The notes under the pieces: generated by a model
The model's input: the letters and a program-made list of their open reading frames with translations, nothing else
What the model was told of the DNA's origin: nothing
The model's database searches: none
Assembly: GCF_029603155.1 (NCBI RefSeq)
Contig: NZ_JAPMUA010000007.1
Coordinates: 62,001-126,000, forward strand
Source: Galbibacter pacificus
Lineage (GTDB): Bacteria; Bacteroidota; Bacteroidia; Flavobacteriales; Flavobacteriaceae
DNA: 64,000 nt
Direction: 5' to 3'
Program-made: the position numbers and the translations under genes
Part shown: piece after piece, positions 16,075 to 24,993 of the stretch
How the letters are laid out: each line of letters begins with the position of its first letter
How positions within the stretch are numbered: the stretch's first letter is position 1

Positions 16075-17520
16075 ATGGAGAAGATCATTGACGAAAAACA
16101 ACAAGGGAACAGTTTGGTCCTAGAACAAAACAAGGCAAACAACCGCAAACTTTATATAGAGAGTTACGGTTGCCAGATGAATTTTTCAGATAGCGAAATT
16201 GTAGCTTCCATTCTTGCCAAAGAAGGGTTTAATACAACCCAGCAAATGGAAGAAGCCGATTTGGTTTTGGTAAACACATGTTCCATTCGGGACAAGGCCG
16301 AACAAACCGTCCGCAAGCGCTTGGAGAAATTTAATGCCGTAAAGCGCATTAACCCAAAAATGAAAGTTGGCGTGTTGGGCTGTATGGCAGAACGGCTAAA
16401 AAGCAAGTTTCTCGAAGAAGAAAAAATTGTAGATATGGTCGTGGGGCCCGATGCCTACAAAGACCTCCCCAATTTAGTACAGGAAATAGACGAAGGAAGA
16501 AATGCCGTAAACGTTATCCTTTCTAAAGAAGAAACCTATGGCGACGTTGCCCCGGTGCGTTTAAACAGCAACGGCGTAAGCGCCTTTGTTTCCATTACAC
16601 GCGGTTGCGACAATATGTGCACGTTTTGTGTTGTGCCTTTTACTAGAGGAAGAGAACGAAGCCGCGACCCGCAATCAATTTTAGACGAAGTAAACGATCT
16701 TTGGGACAGGGGCTTTAAAGAAATAACACTTTTAGGGCAAAACGTAGACAGCTATTTATGGTATGGAGGCGGGCTTAAAAAAGATTACGACAAGGCTACC
16801 GATATGCAAAAAGCCACGGCCGTAAATTTTTCCGGTCTATTGGCATTGGTTGCCGAAACACAACCTAAAATGCGCATCCGTTTTTCAACTTCCAATCCAC
16901 AGGACATGACTTTGGACGTTATTGAAACCATGGCGAAACACAACAATATCTGTAAATACATTCACCTTCCGGTGCAAAGCGGCAGCAACCGGATTTTAAA
17001 GGAAATGAACAGGCTTCATACCCGCGAAGAATATTTTGAACTCATCGACAACATCCGTAACATTATTCCCGATTGTGCCATTTCACAGGATATGATTGCC
17101 GGATTCCCTACCGAAACAGAAGAAGACCATCAAGATACCTTATCGCTGATGGAATATGTAAAATACGATTTCGGCTTTATGTTTGCCTATTCGGAACGCC
17201 CGGGGACTTTAGCCGAAAGAAAAATGGAAGATGACGTTCCAGGGGAAGTTAAAAAACGACGATTGACAGAAATTATCAATCTTCAGCAAAAACACGCGCT
17301 GTACCGTACACAACAGCATATAGGCAAAACAGAAGAAGTTCTTATTGAAGGGACTTCAAAAAAATCTAATGCACACTGGATGGGGAGAAATACGCAAAAT
17401 ACTGTAGTTGTTTTCCCAAAAGAAAGCTATAAAATAGGAGAATTTGTCAACGTTAAGATAAACGAATGTACCGCGGCAACGCTAATTGGCGAAGCCGTTG
17501 GATATTCTGAAAACAATTAA
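16075..17520 (+). CDS. miaB: tRNA-2-methylthio-N6-dimethylallyladenosine synthase MiaB
   Basis: A 481-residue radical-SAM methylthiotransferase. The N-terminal UPF0004 domain carries the three Cys ligands of the auxiliary cluster (Cys33 in YGCQMN, Cys69 in NTCSIR, Cys103 in LGCMAE). The radical-SAM cluster is CxxxCxxC at Cys178, Cys182 and Cys185 (TRGCDNMCTFC), and a TRAM domain is at the C-terminus. It adds the methylthio group to i6A37 of tRNAs. It has a good promoter and heads a run with the AAA+ regulator, lptE, a TPR gene and secG. Confidence 0.95.
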   Translation: MEKIIDEKQQGNSLVLEQNKANNRKLYIESYGCQMNFSDSEIVASILAKEGFNTTQQMEEADLVLVNTCSIRDKAEQTVRKRLEKFNAVKRINPKMKVGVLGCMAERLKSKFLEEEKIVDMVVGPDAYKDLPNLVQEIDEGRNAVNVILSKEETYGDVAPVRLNSNGVSAFVSITRGCDNMCTFCVVPFTRGRERSRDPQSILDEVNDLWDRGFKEITLLGQNVDSYLWYGGGLKKDYDKATDMQKATAVNFSGLLALVAETQPKMRIRFSTSNPQDMTLDVIETMAKHNNICKYIHLPVQSGSNRILKEMNRLHTREEYFELIDNIRNIIPDCAISQDMIAGFPTETEEDHQDTLSLMEYVKYDFGFMFAYSERPGTLAERKMEDDVPGEVKKRRLTEIINLQQKHALYRTQQHIGKTEEVLIEGTSKKSNAHWMGRNTQNTVVVFPKESYKIGEFVNVKINECTAATLIGEAVGYSENN

Positions 17521-17550
17521 CAGGAAATCCTCAACAAAACAAGATAAAAC

Positions 17551-18822
17551 ATGGAAAGCGTCCAGGCTATCAAACAACGTTTTGGCATTATTGGCAACGA
17601 CATCAAACTAAATCGTGCCATCGAAAAGGCCATTCAGGTGGCTCCAACAGACATTTCGGTGCTCATCACCGGGGAAAGTGGGGTTGGAAAAGAGGCTTTG
17701 CCCAAAATAATCCATTCCCTATCGCACAGAAAACACGGGAAATTTATTGCCGTAAACTGTGGCGCCATTCCCGAAGGAACCATAGATTCTGAATTATTCG
17801 GGCACGAAAAAGGGGCGTTTACAGGAGCCACACAAACACGGAGCGGTTATTTTGAAGAAGCCAATGGCGGTACTATTTTTTTAGACGAAGTGGGCGAGCT
17901 TCCGTTAACCACCCAAGTACGTTTGCTCAGGGTTTTGGAGAATGGGGAATTCCTAAAAGTAGGTTCTTCAAAAGTTCAAAAAACAGATGTCAGGATTGTA
18001 GCCGCTACCAACATCAACATGTTTGAAGCCATTGAGAAAGAAAAATTTCGCGAAGACCTATATTACCGTTTAAGTACCGTTGAAATACACTTGCCACCCC
18101 TTCGCGAGCGCAAAGACGACATTCATTTATTATTCAGGAAATTCGCTTCAGATTTTGCGCAGAAATACAAAATGCCCACAATCCGCCTGGAAGACGATGC
18201 CGTTAAACTGCTAAACAAATACAGATGGTCCGGAAATGTGCGTCAGCTACGCAATATTGCCGAGCAAATTTCCGTTCTGGAACAAAACAGGAGCATTACG
18301 TACGAAACGCTCCGCAGTTACCTGCCCGATGCAGGGAGCAACCTACCCGCTGTTATAAAAAACCAGAAATCGGAAAGCGACTTTAGCAGTGAAAGGGAAA
18401 TTTTGTACAAAATCCTTTTTGATATGAAAGGCGACCTCAACGACCTAAAAAAACTCACCCTGGAATTAATGAAAGATGGCAATAACGGAGAGAAGGTGCA
18501 ACAGGAAAACAAAACGCTCATCAATAAAATCTACGGAAACGAAAGCGAAATAGATTACGAGCAGGCCGACGAGGAAGATGCCATGGAAATCCTTCAAATA
18601 GAACACCAAAAAAGCAGCAATCCGCAACCACCCGTTGTTGAAGATAAATACCATTTTGCCGAAGAAATCGAGGAAGAAGAAACCCTTTCCCTGCACGATA
18701 AAGAATTAGAATTAATAAAAAAGGCTTTGGAGCGCAATAAAGGGAAAAGAAAAGCGGCAGCTACCGAACTGGGAATTTCCGAACGCACACTTTACCGGAA
18801 AATCAAACAATATGATTTATAA
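17551..18822 (+). CDS. Sigma-54-type AAA+ activator with Fis HTH, no receiver domain
   Basis: A 423-residue protein. Residues ~13-240 form a sigma-54 interaction AAA+ domain with Walker A GESGVGKE (41-48), GAFTGA loop (88-93) that contacts sigma-54, and Walker B GGTIFLDEVGELP. An acidic linker (EEIEEEETLS) leads to a C-terminal Fis-type helix-turn-helix (about 385-423, GISERTLYRKIKQYDL). There is no N-terminal sensing domain, so activity must be controlled by abundance or an unseen partner. It lies 30 bp after miaB and before lptE, a conserved flavobacterial neighbourhood. Targets are unknown. Confidence 0.85.
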   Translation: MESVQAIKQRFGIIGNDIKLNRAIEKAIQVAPTDISVLITGESGVGKEALPKIIHSLSHRKHGKFIAVNCGAIPEGTIDSELFGHEKGAFTGATQTRSGYFEEANGGTIFLDEVGELPLTTQVRLLRVLENGEFLKVGSSKVQKTDVRIVAATNINMFEAIEKEKFREDLYYRLSTVEIHLPPLRERKDDIHLLFRKFASDFAQKYKMPTIRLEDDAVKLLNKYRWSGNVRQLRNIAEQISVLEQNRSITYETLRSYLPDAGSNLPAVIKNQKSESDFSSEREILYKILFDMKGDLNDLKKLTLELMKDGNNGEKVQQENKTLINKIYGNESEIDYEQADEEDAMEILQIEHQKSSNPQPPVVEDKYHFAEEIEEEETLSLHDKELELIKKALERNKGKRKAAATELGISERTLYRKIKQYDL

Positions 18823-18899
18823 CAATTAATCCCGAAGAGCAAACCCAATTAAATTTATCAATTGATAACTAAAAAAATTAAACACCCTGCTTCAGTAAC

Positions 18900-19391
18900 A
18901 TGAAAAAAATTTTTGTACTTTTTATAGCAATAATAACAATGCAAGGTTGCGGCCCATACTCTTTTACAGGGGTAAACACTACCGCAGAAACCTTTCAGGT
19001 AAACTTTTTTAGAAACGAAGCCCCCATTGTGGAGCCGGGACTGGATTACGATTTTACCAACGCCTTACAGGACTTGATTGTAAACCAGACCAATTTACAG
19101 TTGGTAAACCGGAACGCCGATTTGATTTATGAAGGCGAAATTACAGATTACCGCGTCTCCCCCATGTCGGCCACGGCCGACCAGACCGCTGCCCAGAATA
19201 GGCTTACAATTGGTGTGAATGTTCGCTTTTTTAATGCCGACAACCCGGAAGAAGACTTTGAAAGGAAATTCTCCTTCTTTTACGATTATCCGGCAGCGAC
19301 ACAATTGGTAACGGTAAAACAAACGGCGCACGAAGAAATATTTGAAAGAATTACGCAAGACATTTTTAACGAAACCCTGGCAAACTGGTAA
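18900..19391 (+). CDS. lptE: LptE-family lipoprotein (LPS assembly)
   Basis: A 163-residue lipoprotein with signal peptide and lipobox MQGC (Cys17), followed by the CGPYSFTG start and the beta-alpha fold of the Bacteroidota LptE family. LptE plugs the LptD barrel and helps insert LPS into the outer leaflet. It lies between the AAA+ activator and a TPR gene in a conserved order; lptD is not in the window. The stop is 3 bp before the next gene's start. Confidence 0.8.
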   Translation: MKKIFVLFIAIITMQGCGPYSFTGVNTTAETFQVNFFRNEAPIVEPGLDYDFTNALQDLIVNQTNLQLVNRNADLIYEGEITDYRVSPMSATADQTAAQNRLTIGVNVRFFNADNPEEDFERKFSFFYDYPAATQLVTVKQTAHEEIFERITQDIFNETLANW

Positions 19392-19394
19392 TGC

Positions 19395-20279
19395 ATGAAT
19401 GTATCTGATTTTTCTCATCTATTACAAAAACCTGAAAATATTTCACAGGAACATGTCGATTCCCTTAAAAAGATTATCGAGGAGTACCCTTATTTTCAGG
19501 CGGTACGCACCATTTACCTAAAAGCGCTAAAAGACGGGGAAAGTTTTAAATACAATGCAGCGCTAAAATCTACCGCCGCATATACCACCGACCGTTCCAT
19601 ACTTTTTGAATACATCACGTCAAAGGAATTTAACCAGCATGCCATTGCCAAAAAAATAACCCTGCAAACGGCCAATGAAGAATTGTATGCCATAAACGTA
19701 GATGCCGAAGAACTCATTATAAGGAACAACAAAACATCTTTTGACTTTAATGAGGTAAATGCCCATGCCGTAATGGATCCCGAATTGTTTCAGCCAAAAA
19801 AAGAAGACGGGCAAATTGATGATGAAGAGGAGCCGGAGAAGAACCATAACAACCTACAATTAGGGAAACCCTTGGAATTTGACCGCTCCGAAACACATTC
19901 ATTCACAGAATGGATGCAGCTTTCCTCTACAGCCAAACCCGTAAATAGAAACGAACAGGCTCAAGAGAAAACGCTGGAAACAAAAAAAGAAAAAAAATCT
20001 TCCATTGAAGGAAAATTAAAACTTATTGATAAATTTATAGAAAATAACCCAAAAATACCCCCGGTTAGCGATAAAATAAGCAAAGTAAACCTAGCCAAAG
20101 GGAACATGGTTGAAAAAAGCGAACTTATGACCGAAACTTTGGCCCGGGTATACCTGGAACAAAAGAAGTATAAAAAAGCAATTCAGGCATATAAAATTTT
20201 AAGTTTGAAATATCCGGAAAAAAGTGGTTTCTTTGCAGACCAAATTAATGCAATAAAGAAATTAAAAGAAAGTAATTGA
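19395..20279 (+). CDS. TPR-containing protein of unknown function
   Basis: A 294-residue, highly charged protein with no signal peptide. The N-terminal ~60 residues (NVSDFSHLLQKPENISQEHV...) are a conserved helical segment in flavobacterial homologs, the middle is low-complexity and Glu/Lys-rich, and the C-terminal ~45 residues form a TPR-like helix pair (TLARVYLEQKKYKKAIQAYKIL, given here in part as LARVYLEQKKYKKAIQ). It follows lptE by 3 bp and precedes secG by 7 bp, so it is almost certainly co-transcribed. Role unknown; possibly a scaffold linked to envelope export. Confidence 0.7.
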   Translation: MNVSDFSHLLQKPENISQEHVDSLKKIIEEYPYFQAVRTIYLKALKDGESFKYNAALKSTAAYTTDRSILFEYITSKEFNQHAIAKKITLQTANEELYAINVDAEELIIRNNKTSFDFNEVNAHAVMDPELFQPKKEDGQIDDEEEPEKNHNNLQLGKPLEFDRSETHSFTEWMQLSSTAKPVNRNEQAQEKTLETKKEKKSSIEGKLKLIDKFIENNPKIPPVSDKISKVNLAKGNMVEKSELMTETLARVYLEQKKYKKAIQAYKILSLKYPEKSGFFADQINAIKKLKESN

Positions 20280-20286
20280 TATAGAA

Positions 20287-20652
20287 ATGAGTACATTTTC
20301 AATTTTTTTGGTGCTAATTATAATAGTAGCCTTTTTGTTAGTTTTAGTGATTATGGTGCAAAACCCTAAAGGAGGCGGGCTGTCTTCTTCTTTTGGAGGT
20401 GGCGGGAGCCAAATAGTTGGCGGTGTAAAAAAAACAGGAGACTTCTTGGACAAAAGCACCTGGACTTTGGCAACTGTTTTGGTAGCTTTAATCTTGCTGT
20501 CAAACATTACATTAATGTCAAACAACAATACGTCCGACTCAAAATTGCTAGAAAACAGCGATGTTGAAAATACGGCACCAAACACAACGTTGCCTGCTGC
20601 TGAACAACAAGCACCAGCCAACACCACTTCAGACACTACAGAAGCACAATAA
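20287..20652 (+). CDS. secG: Preprotein translocase subunit SecG
   Basis: A 121-residue protein with two transmembrane helices (about residues 4-22 and 57-75) flanking the conserved SecG loop (MVQNPKGGGLSSSFGG, then DKSTWTLA). It is the accessory subunit of the SecYEG channel. The C-terminal tail is low-complexity and rich in Asn, Thr and Ala, as in other Bacteroidota. Last gene of the miaB run, followed by a strong terminator. Confidence 0.93.
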   Translation: MSTFSIFLVLIIIVAFLLVLVIMVQNPKGGGLSSSFGGGGSQIVGGVKKTGDFLDKSTWTLATVLVALILLSNITLMSNNNTSDSKLLENSDVENTAPNTTLPAAEQQAPANTTSDTTEAQ

Positions 20653-20670
20653 AACTATAATACCATATAA

Positions 20671-20706
20671 AAAAATGCCAGCTTGTCACTAAGCTGGCAT
20701 TTTTTG
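20671..20706 (+). terminator. Terminator after secG
   Basis: A perfect stem (bases 20671-20684 with 20691-20704, 6-nt loop) ends in a T-run. Confidence 0.85.
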
Positions 20707-20890
20707 TTGTCCAAATAACTGTCACCAGTCATAAAAGCCCTAAAAATGGCTTCCTTCCCTACCGTATACGACAAAATATGCAACCATATACACTTAAGTG
20801 AGTAAAATTGTCAGTTTCCTTTCAATGGCATAATTTCTGCCTCATACTTGAAAGTAAATTTTAAAATTAATTAATCAAATATTAAAAAAT

Positions 20891-21169
20891 ATGTCGAAGT
20901 TAAACATTAAACCACTTGCAGACAGAGTTCTTATAGAACCCTTAGCAGCTGAAACTAAAACGGCTTCAGGAATTATTATCCCAGACAACGCCAAAGAGAA
21001 ACCTCAAAAGGGAACCGTGGTAGCAGTAGGCCCAGGTACTAAAGACGAAAAAGTAACTGTAAAAGTTGGCGATACTGTTTTATACGGGAAATACGCAGGT
21101 ACCGAACTAAAGCTTGAAGGTACAGACTACCTAATTATGCGTGAAAGCGATATCCTTGCAATTGTTTAA
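20891..21169 (+). CDS. groES: Co-chaperonin GroES
   Basis: A 92-residue GroES with the family opening (KPLADRVLIEP), the mobile loop (ETKTASGIIIPDNAKEKPQ) and the C-terminal YLIMRESDILAIV. It caps the GroEL ring. It lies 95 bp before groEL. The upstream region (20707-20890) has no CIRCE inverted repeat (TTAGCACTC-N9-GAGTGCTAA), so HrcA control is not indicated. Confidence 0.97.
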   Translation: MSKLNIKPLADRVLIEPLAAETKTASGIIIPDNAKEKPQKGTVVAVGPGTKDEKVTVKVGDTVLYGKYAGTELKLEGTDYLIMRESDILAIV

Positions 21170-21264
21170 GCTTGCAATTCGCTACAAAAACTTAAAACAA
21201 AAATTTAATAACAAGTTAAACAAGCTTAAAGCACAACAACTTTAGGCATAAAGCAAATAAAATC

Positions 21265-22896
21265 ATGGCAAAAGATATAAAATTTGACATTCAGGCACGC
21301 GACGGACTAAAGCGCGGTGTTGACGCTTTGGCAAATGCAGTAAAAGTAACCTTAGGCCCTAAAGGACGTAATGTAATTATAAACAAATCCTTTGGTGCCC
21401 CACAAGTAACAAAAGACGGTGTTTCTGTTGCAAAGGAAATCGAATTGGAAGATGCGCTTGAAAACATGGGAGCGCAAATGGTAAAAGAAGTAGCCTCTAA
21501 AACCAACGACCTTGCCGGAGATGGTACAACAACTGCAACCGTACTTGCTCAGGCAATCGTAAAAGAAGGCCTTAAAAACGTTACTGCGGGTGCTAACCCA
21601 ATGGACCTTAAAAGAGGTATCGACAAAGCTGTTGACGCTATTGTAGCCGACCTTAAAAAACAAGCACAGGAAGTTGGGGATTCTTCAGAAAAAATAAAAC
21701 AAGTTGCCGCTATTTCTGCCAATAATGACGATACCATTGGAGAATTAATAGCTCAGGCATTTGGCAAAGTCGGCAAAGAAGGCGTTATAACCGTAGAAGA
21801 AGCCAAAGGAACAGACACTTATGTAGATGTTGTTGAAGGTATGCAGTTTGACAGAGGATACCTTTCTCCCTACTTTGTGACCGATACCGATAAAATGATT
21901 GCCGACCTAGATAATCCGTACATCCTTTTATTCGACAAGAAAATATCGAACCTTCAGGAAATCCTTCCAATCCTTGAGCCTGTTGCCCAATCTGGAAGAC
22001 CTCTTTTAATTATTGCTGAAGATGTAGACGGTCAAGCATTGGCTACGTTGGTGGTAAACAAATTAAGAGGCGGGTTAAAAATTGCTGCCGTTAAGGCTCC
22101 TGGTTTTGGAGACAGACGTAAAGCAATGCTTGAAGATATTGCAATTTTAACCGGAGGTACCGTAATTTCTGAAGAAAGAGGATTCTCTCTTGAAAATGCT
22201 TCTTTAGATATGCTTGGTACTGCCGAAACCGTAACCATCGATAAAGACAACTCTACAATTGTAAACGGTGGCGGAGATGCAGAAACCATTAAAGCAAGAG
22301 TAAACCAGATTAAGGCACAAATAGACACAACTACATCTGATTATGACAAAGAAAAGCTTCAGGAGCGTTTGGCCAAATTGGCCGGCGGTGTTGCCGTTCT
22401 TTATGTAGGTGCAGCCTCTGAAGTTGAAATGAAAGAGAAAAAAGACCGTGTTGACGATGCACTACATGCTACAAGAGCAGCCGTAGAAGAAGGTATTGTT
22501 GCCGGTGGCGGTGTGGCCTTGTTACGCGCCAAATCGGTACTTGGCAAAGTTAAAGCCGATAACGATGACGAAGAAACAGGTATCCAAATTGTAACACGCG
22601 CCATTGAAGCACCATTAAGGACTATTGTAGAGAATGCAGGTAAAGAAGGCTCTGTAGTTGTTGCCAAGGTATACGACGGAAAAGGCGACTTTGGTTACAA
22701 TGCCAAAACAGACGAATACGTAAAAATGCTAAAAGCAGGTATTATAGACCCTACCAAAGTAACAAGAATTGCACTGGAGAATGCTGCATCTGTTTCTGGT
22801 ATGATCTTAACTACCGAGTGTTCACTTACAGATATCAAGGAAGATGCTCCGGCAATGCCTCCAATGGGTGGTGGCGGAATGCCAGGAATGATGTAA
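21265..22896 (+). CDS. groEL: Chaperonin GroEL
   Basis: A 543-residue 60-kDa chaperonin, full length. The ATP-site motif GDGTTTATVLA, the signature AAVEEGIVAGGG and the Gly/Met-rich tail GGGMPGMM are present. It forms the folding cage with GroES encoded directly upstream. A single complete copy with ordinary codon use; a hairpin terminator follows. Confidence 0.98.
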   Translation: MAKDIKFDIQARDGLKRGVDALANAVKVTLGPKGRNVIINKSFGAPQVTKDGVSVAKEIELEDALENMGAQMVKEVASKTNDLAGDGTTTATVLAQAIVKEGLKNVTAGANPMDLKRGIDKAVDAIVADLKKQAQEVGDSSEKIKQVAAISANNDDTIGELIAQAFGKVGKEGVITVEEAKGTDTYVDVVEGMQFDRGYLSPYFVTDTDKMIADLDNPYILLFDKKISNLQEILPILEPVAQSGRPLLIIAEDVDGQALATLVVNKLRGGLKIAAVKAPGFGDRRKAMLEDIAILTGGTVISEERGFSLENASLDMLGTAETVTIDKDNSTIVNGGGDAETIKARVNQIKAQIDTTTSDYDKEKLQERLAKLAGGVAVLYVGAASEVEMKEKKDRVDDALHATRAAVEEGIVAGGGVALLRAKSVLGKVKADNDDEETGIQIVTRAIEAPLRTIVENAGKEGSVVVAKVYDGKGDFGYNAKTDEYVKMLKAGIIDPTKVTRIALENAASVSGMILTTECSLTDIKEDAPAMPPMGGGGMPGMM

Positions 22897-22922
22897 AAAT
22901 CATACTTTCCGTAAAACTTTCT

Positions 22923-22954
22923 AAAACCGCATTGAAAATTCAGTGCGGTTTTTT
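22923..22954 (+). terminator. Terminator after groEL
   Basis: A long stem centred on AACCGCATTGAA/TTCAGTGCGGTT (one G-U pair) is followed by a T-run. Confidence 0.8.
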
Positions 22955-23042
22955 GTTGAACCCAGGTTTATTTTTTTCGGTTGTAGCGAAAAAGCTTAAA
23001 CGGGTCCGTTAAGTATAACTATCTTTATAAAAAACTCATTCC

Positions 23043-23840
23043 ATGTCCAACAAAGGTTTAATTATAGAAGAACGCGCCCTCGATATTAGCTACTTTCTCG
23101 TTGGAAGATTACTACCTTTCAGAAAAAAAGAATGGTGGGTCTGTTTATTTTTATCGATCATATGGGGCCTGCAACCATTAAAAAAAACAGTTACGTAGAT
23201 ATTGGTCAGCACCCACATATCGGGCTCTCTACTTTAACATATCTATTTGAAGGCGAAATAAGGCACCGCGATAGTTTAGGGAGCGACCAGGTAATTACGG
23301 CTGGAGTGGTAAACTGGATGACTGCCGGAAACGCTGTAATGCACACCGAACGTACCCCCCGAACATTTGCGGGACAACGGATAATATTCCATGCATGGTT
23401 TTCAAATTTGGGTTGCCCTATCCAAAGAACTGGAACAAATGGAACCCGAATTCCATCATATTGAAAAAGAACAACTTCCTAAGTGGGAAGAAAACGGTGC
23501 GGATTTCACTTTAATAGCTGGCGAAGGTTACGCAAGAAAATCGCCCGTGCCCGTACATTCTCCTTTATTTATGATTGAGGTAAAAACCAGTAACGAAACC
23601 CCGTTGCAAATCATAGACCAGGTAAAAGGGAATATCATGGCCTATGGTGAAAAAATTGAAGAAGGCAATATGATTGTTTCAAAAACAGAAGATGCCTGCA
23701 AGGTAACGATTGCCCCAAACAGCCATTTATTATTGTTTGGCGGCGAGGCCTTTCCCGAGGAACGCTTTATTTTTTGGAATTTTGTAGCTTCATCTCAAGA
23801 AACCATTGAAAAGGCAAAACTACGATGGAAAAACAAATAA
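23043..23840 (+). pseudogene. Pirin family protein, broken by frameshifts and a stop
   Basis: Three reading frames together give a pirin (cupin-fold, iron-binding; some members are quercetinases). Frame 1 from ATG 23043 encodes MSNKGLIIEERALDI...LLPFRKK; the frame then changes at an A7 run (23123-23129, one A short) to RMVGLFIFIDHMGPA. It changes again at a C6 run (23355-23360, one C extra) into EHLRDNG, where a TAA (23382-23384) interrupts before MHGFQIWVALSKEL and an otherwise normal C-terminal half. The metal-ligand motifs (HPHIG, HTER) are still readable. The in-frame TAA is not a simple homopolymer error, which favours a true pseudogene over sequencing error. Confidence 0.85.
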
Positions 23841-23904
23841 TTTCCAAAAGTGGCCAACGACGATTCTTATATAAAAATGCCCGGTTAAACAACTGCAAAA
23901 CATC

Positions 23905-23943
23905 TAAAAAAACAAGCCCGTTAAAGTTGCTTTAACGGGCTTG
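23905..23943 (-). terminator. Terminator for the small lipoprotein gene
   Basis: A perfect 14-bp stem (23913-23926 with 23930-23943, loop TTG) has an A-rich left flank, so it gives a T-tract on the minus strand. Confidence 0.75.
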
Positions 23944-23963
23944 ACCAACATATTTGTTTGCAA

Positions 23964-24185
23964 TTATTCATCGCCTATTTTGTCGATGGTTTCATCTACT
24001 TCTTCGTCCACCTCTTCATCTACCTCTTTTCCAACACGTTCAAGAACACCTTCTTCCTCCACATCTTCTGTGGTTGTGGATTCTTCTTTAATTATCACTT
24101 CTTTTTCTTTTGTTTTCTCTTTACAGGAAATAAATGTGCCACCGAAAAATAACAACATGGCACAACTTAATACAATCTTTTTCAT
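23964..24185 (-). CDS. Small acidic lipoprotein, unknown function
   Basis: A 73-residue protein with a lipoprotein signal peptide (MKKIVLSCAMLLFFGGTFIS then Cys; lipobox FISC), a Lys/Glu-rich stretch and an acidic C-terminus with a repeated VDEEVDE unit. No recognised domain. A strong terminator directly downstream on the same strand supports it being a real gene. Codon use fits its neighbours. Confidence 0.6.
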   Translation of the reverse strand: MKKIVLSCAMLLFFGGTFISCKEKTKEKEVIIKEESTTTEDVEEEGVLERVGKEVDEEVDEEVDETIDKIGDE

Positions 24186-24411
24186 AATTGTGTGTTTTTA
24201 TAAGTTTATAAATCAACAATATAAGTTTTTTTCTAGAAGTAAAAAAATTCCTGTTAAAAGTAACCAAGCCATAACAGTATATAAACCCATTTCTGCATGT
24301 CTTAGGATAACGGATAGCGCCTTCATTAAAAAAATACGCCTTGTCATGCAGGATGTCTTTTATAACAGAAAACTTTTGCGGCACAAACTTCATCAGCAAT
24401 AAACTTTATCC

Positions 24412-24419
24412 TAATTTTG
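24412..24419 (+). promoter_or_regulatory. -7 element for the GAF gene
   Basis: TAATTTTG matches TAnnTTTG and lies 16 bp before the ATG; no clear TTTG is seen at -33. Confidence 0.35.
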
Positions 24420-24435
24420 CCAAAATTAAATTCTT

Positions 24436-24891
24436 ATGACATTTGAAGCTCTAAAACCCATGGTTTCCTCGATAATTAATGACAAAGTACTGATTACCGA
24501 AGAAAAGCTTTCCAAAATATGCGAACTTTTAAAAGAAAATATAGAATACTACAATTGGGTAGGTTTTTATTTTAAGAATGGCGACAAAGATGAGTTAAAG
24601 CTCCACGCGTTTGCGGGAGAGCCAACAGACCACACCATTATACCGTTTGGAAAGGGGATTTGTGGGCAAGTAGCGGTTTCCAATAAGAATTTTGTAGTTC
24701 CCGATGTAAAAGCACAAAACAACTATATAGCTTGCAGTATTTTTGTAAAAGCAGAAATAGTTATACCATTGTTTGTAAATGGTGAAAATGTGGGGCAGAT
24801 CGATATCGATTCGCATACGGCAGACCCTTTTACCCATAAAGACGAAGATTTTTTGGAATTTGTAAACGGCGAGGTTGCAAAAATTTTGTAA
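24436..24891 (+). CDS. GAF-domain protein, free methionine-R-sulfoxide reductase-like
   Basis: A 151-residue single GAF domain. The layout (NWVGFYF near residue 40, PFGKGICGQVA near 76, VPLFVNG-type strand, GQIDIDSH near 122) matches the fRMsr/YebR group that reduces free methionine-R-sulfoxide. Cys residues are found in KGICG and in NYIAC, at positions comparable to catalytic/resolving Cys of YebR, so enzyme activity is plausible. It precedes purH but has its own promoter and a gap of about 100 bp, so a functional link is not implied. Confidence 0.75.
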   Translation: MTFEALKPMVSSIINDKVLITEEKLSKICELLKENIEYYNWVGFYFKNGDKDELKLHAFAGEPTDHTIIPFGKGICGQVAVSNKNFVVPDVKAQNNYIACSIFVKAEIVIPLFVNGENVGQIDIDSHTADPFTHKDEDFLEFVNGEVAKIL

Positions 24892-24962
24892 ATCAGCTGG
24901 GGTTTAGCAATAAAACCAAGATTTTCCATAGATACAACACAACATTTTAAAGCAAAAAAAAC

Positions 24963-24970
24963 TACTTTTG
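24963..24970 (+). promoter_or_regulatory. -7 element for purH
   Basis: TACTTTTG matches TAnnTTTG, 23 bp before the purH ATG. A T-rich stretch (TTTT at 24945-24948) occupies the approximate -33 position but lacks the G. Confidence 0.45.
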
Positions 24971-24993
24971 CACTCCAAAACAACTCAATAACA

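Noticed and set aside
20707..20890. CIRCE/HrcA operator upstream of groES
   Set aside because: I looked for TTAGCACTC-N9-GAGTGCTAA and found none; a CACTTAAGTG palindrome near 20790 is too short and does not match.
23379..23390. GGATAATATTCC in the pirin remnant as another repressor site
   Set aside because: It departs from GGAA-N3-TTCC and lies inside former coding sequence; probably chance.
24121..24399. Minus-strand frame over the small lipoprotein promoter region
   Set aside because: No recognisable features, overlaps the lipoprotein start and runs through AT-rich non-coding sequence.
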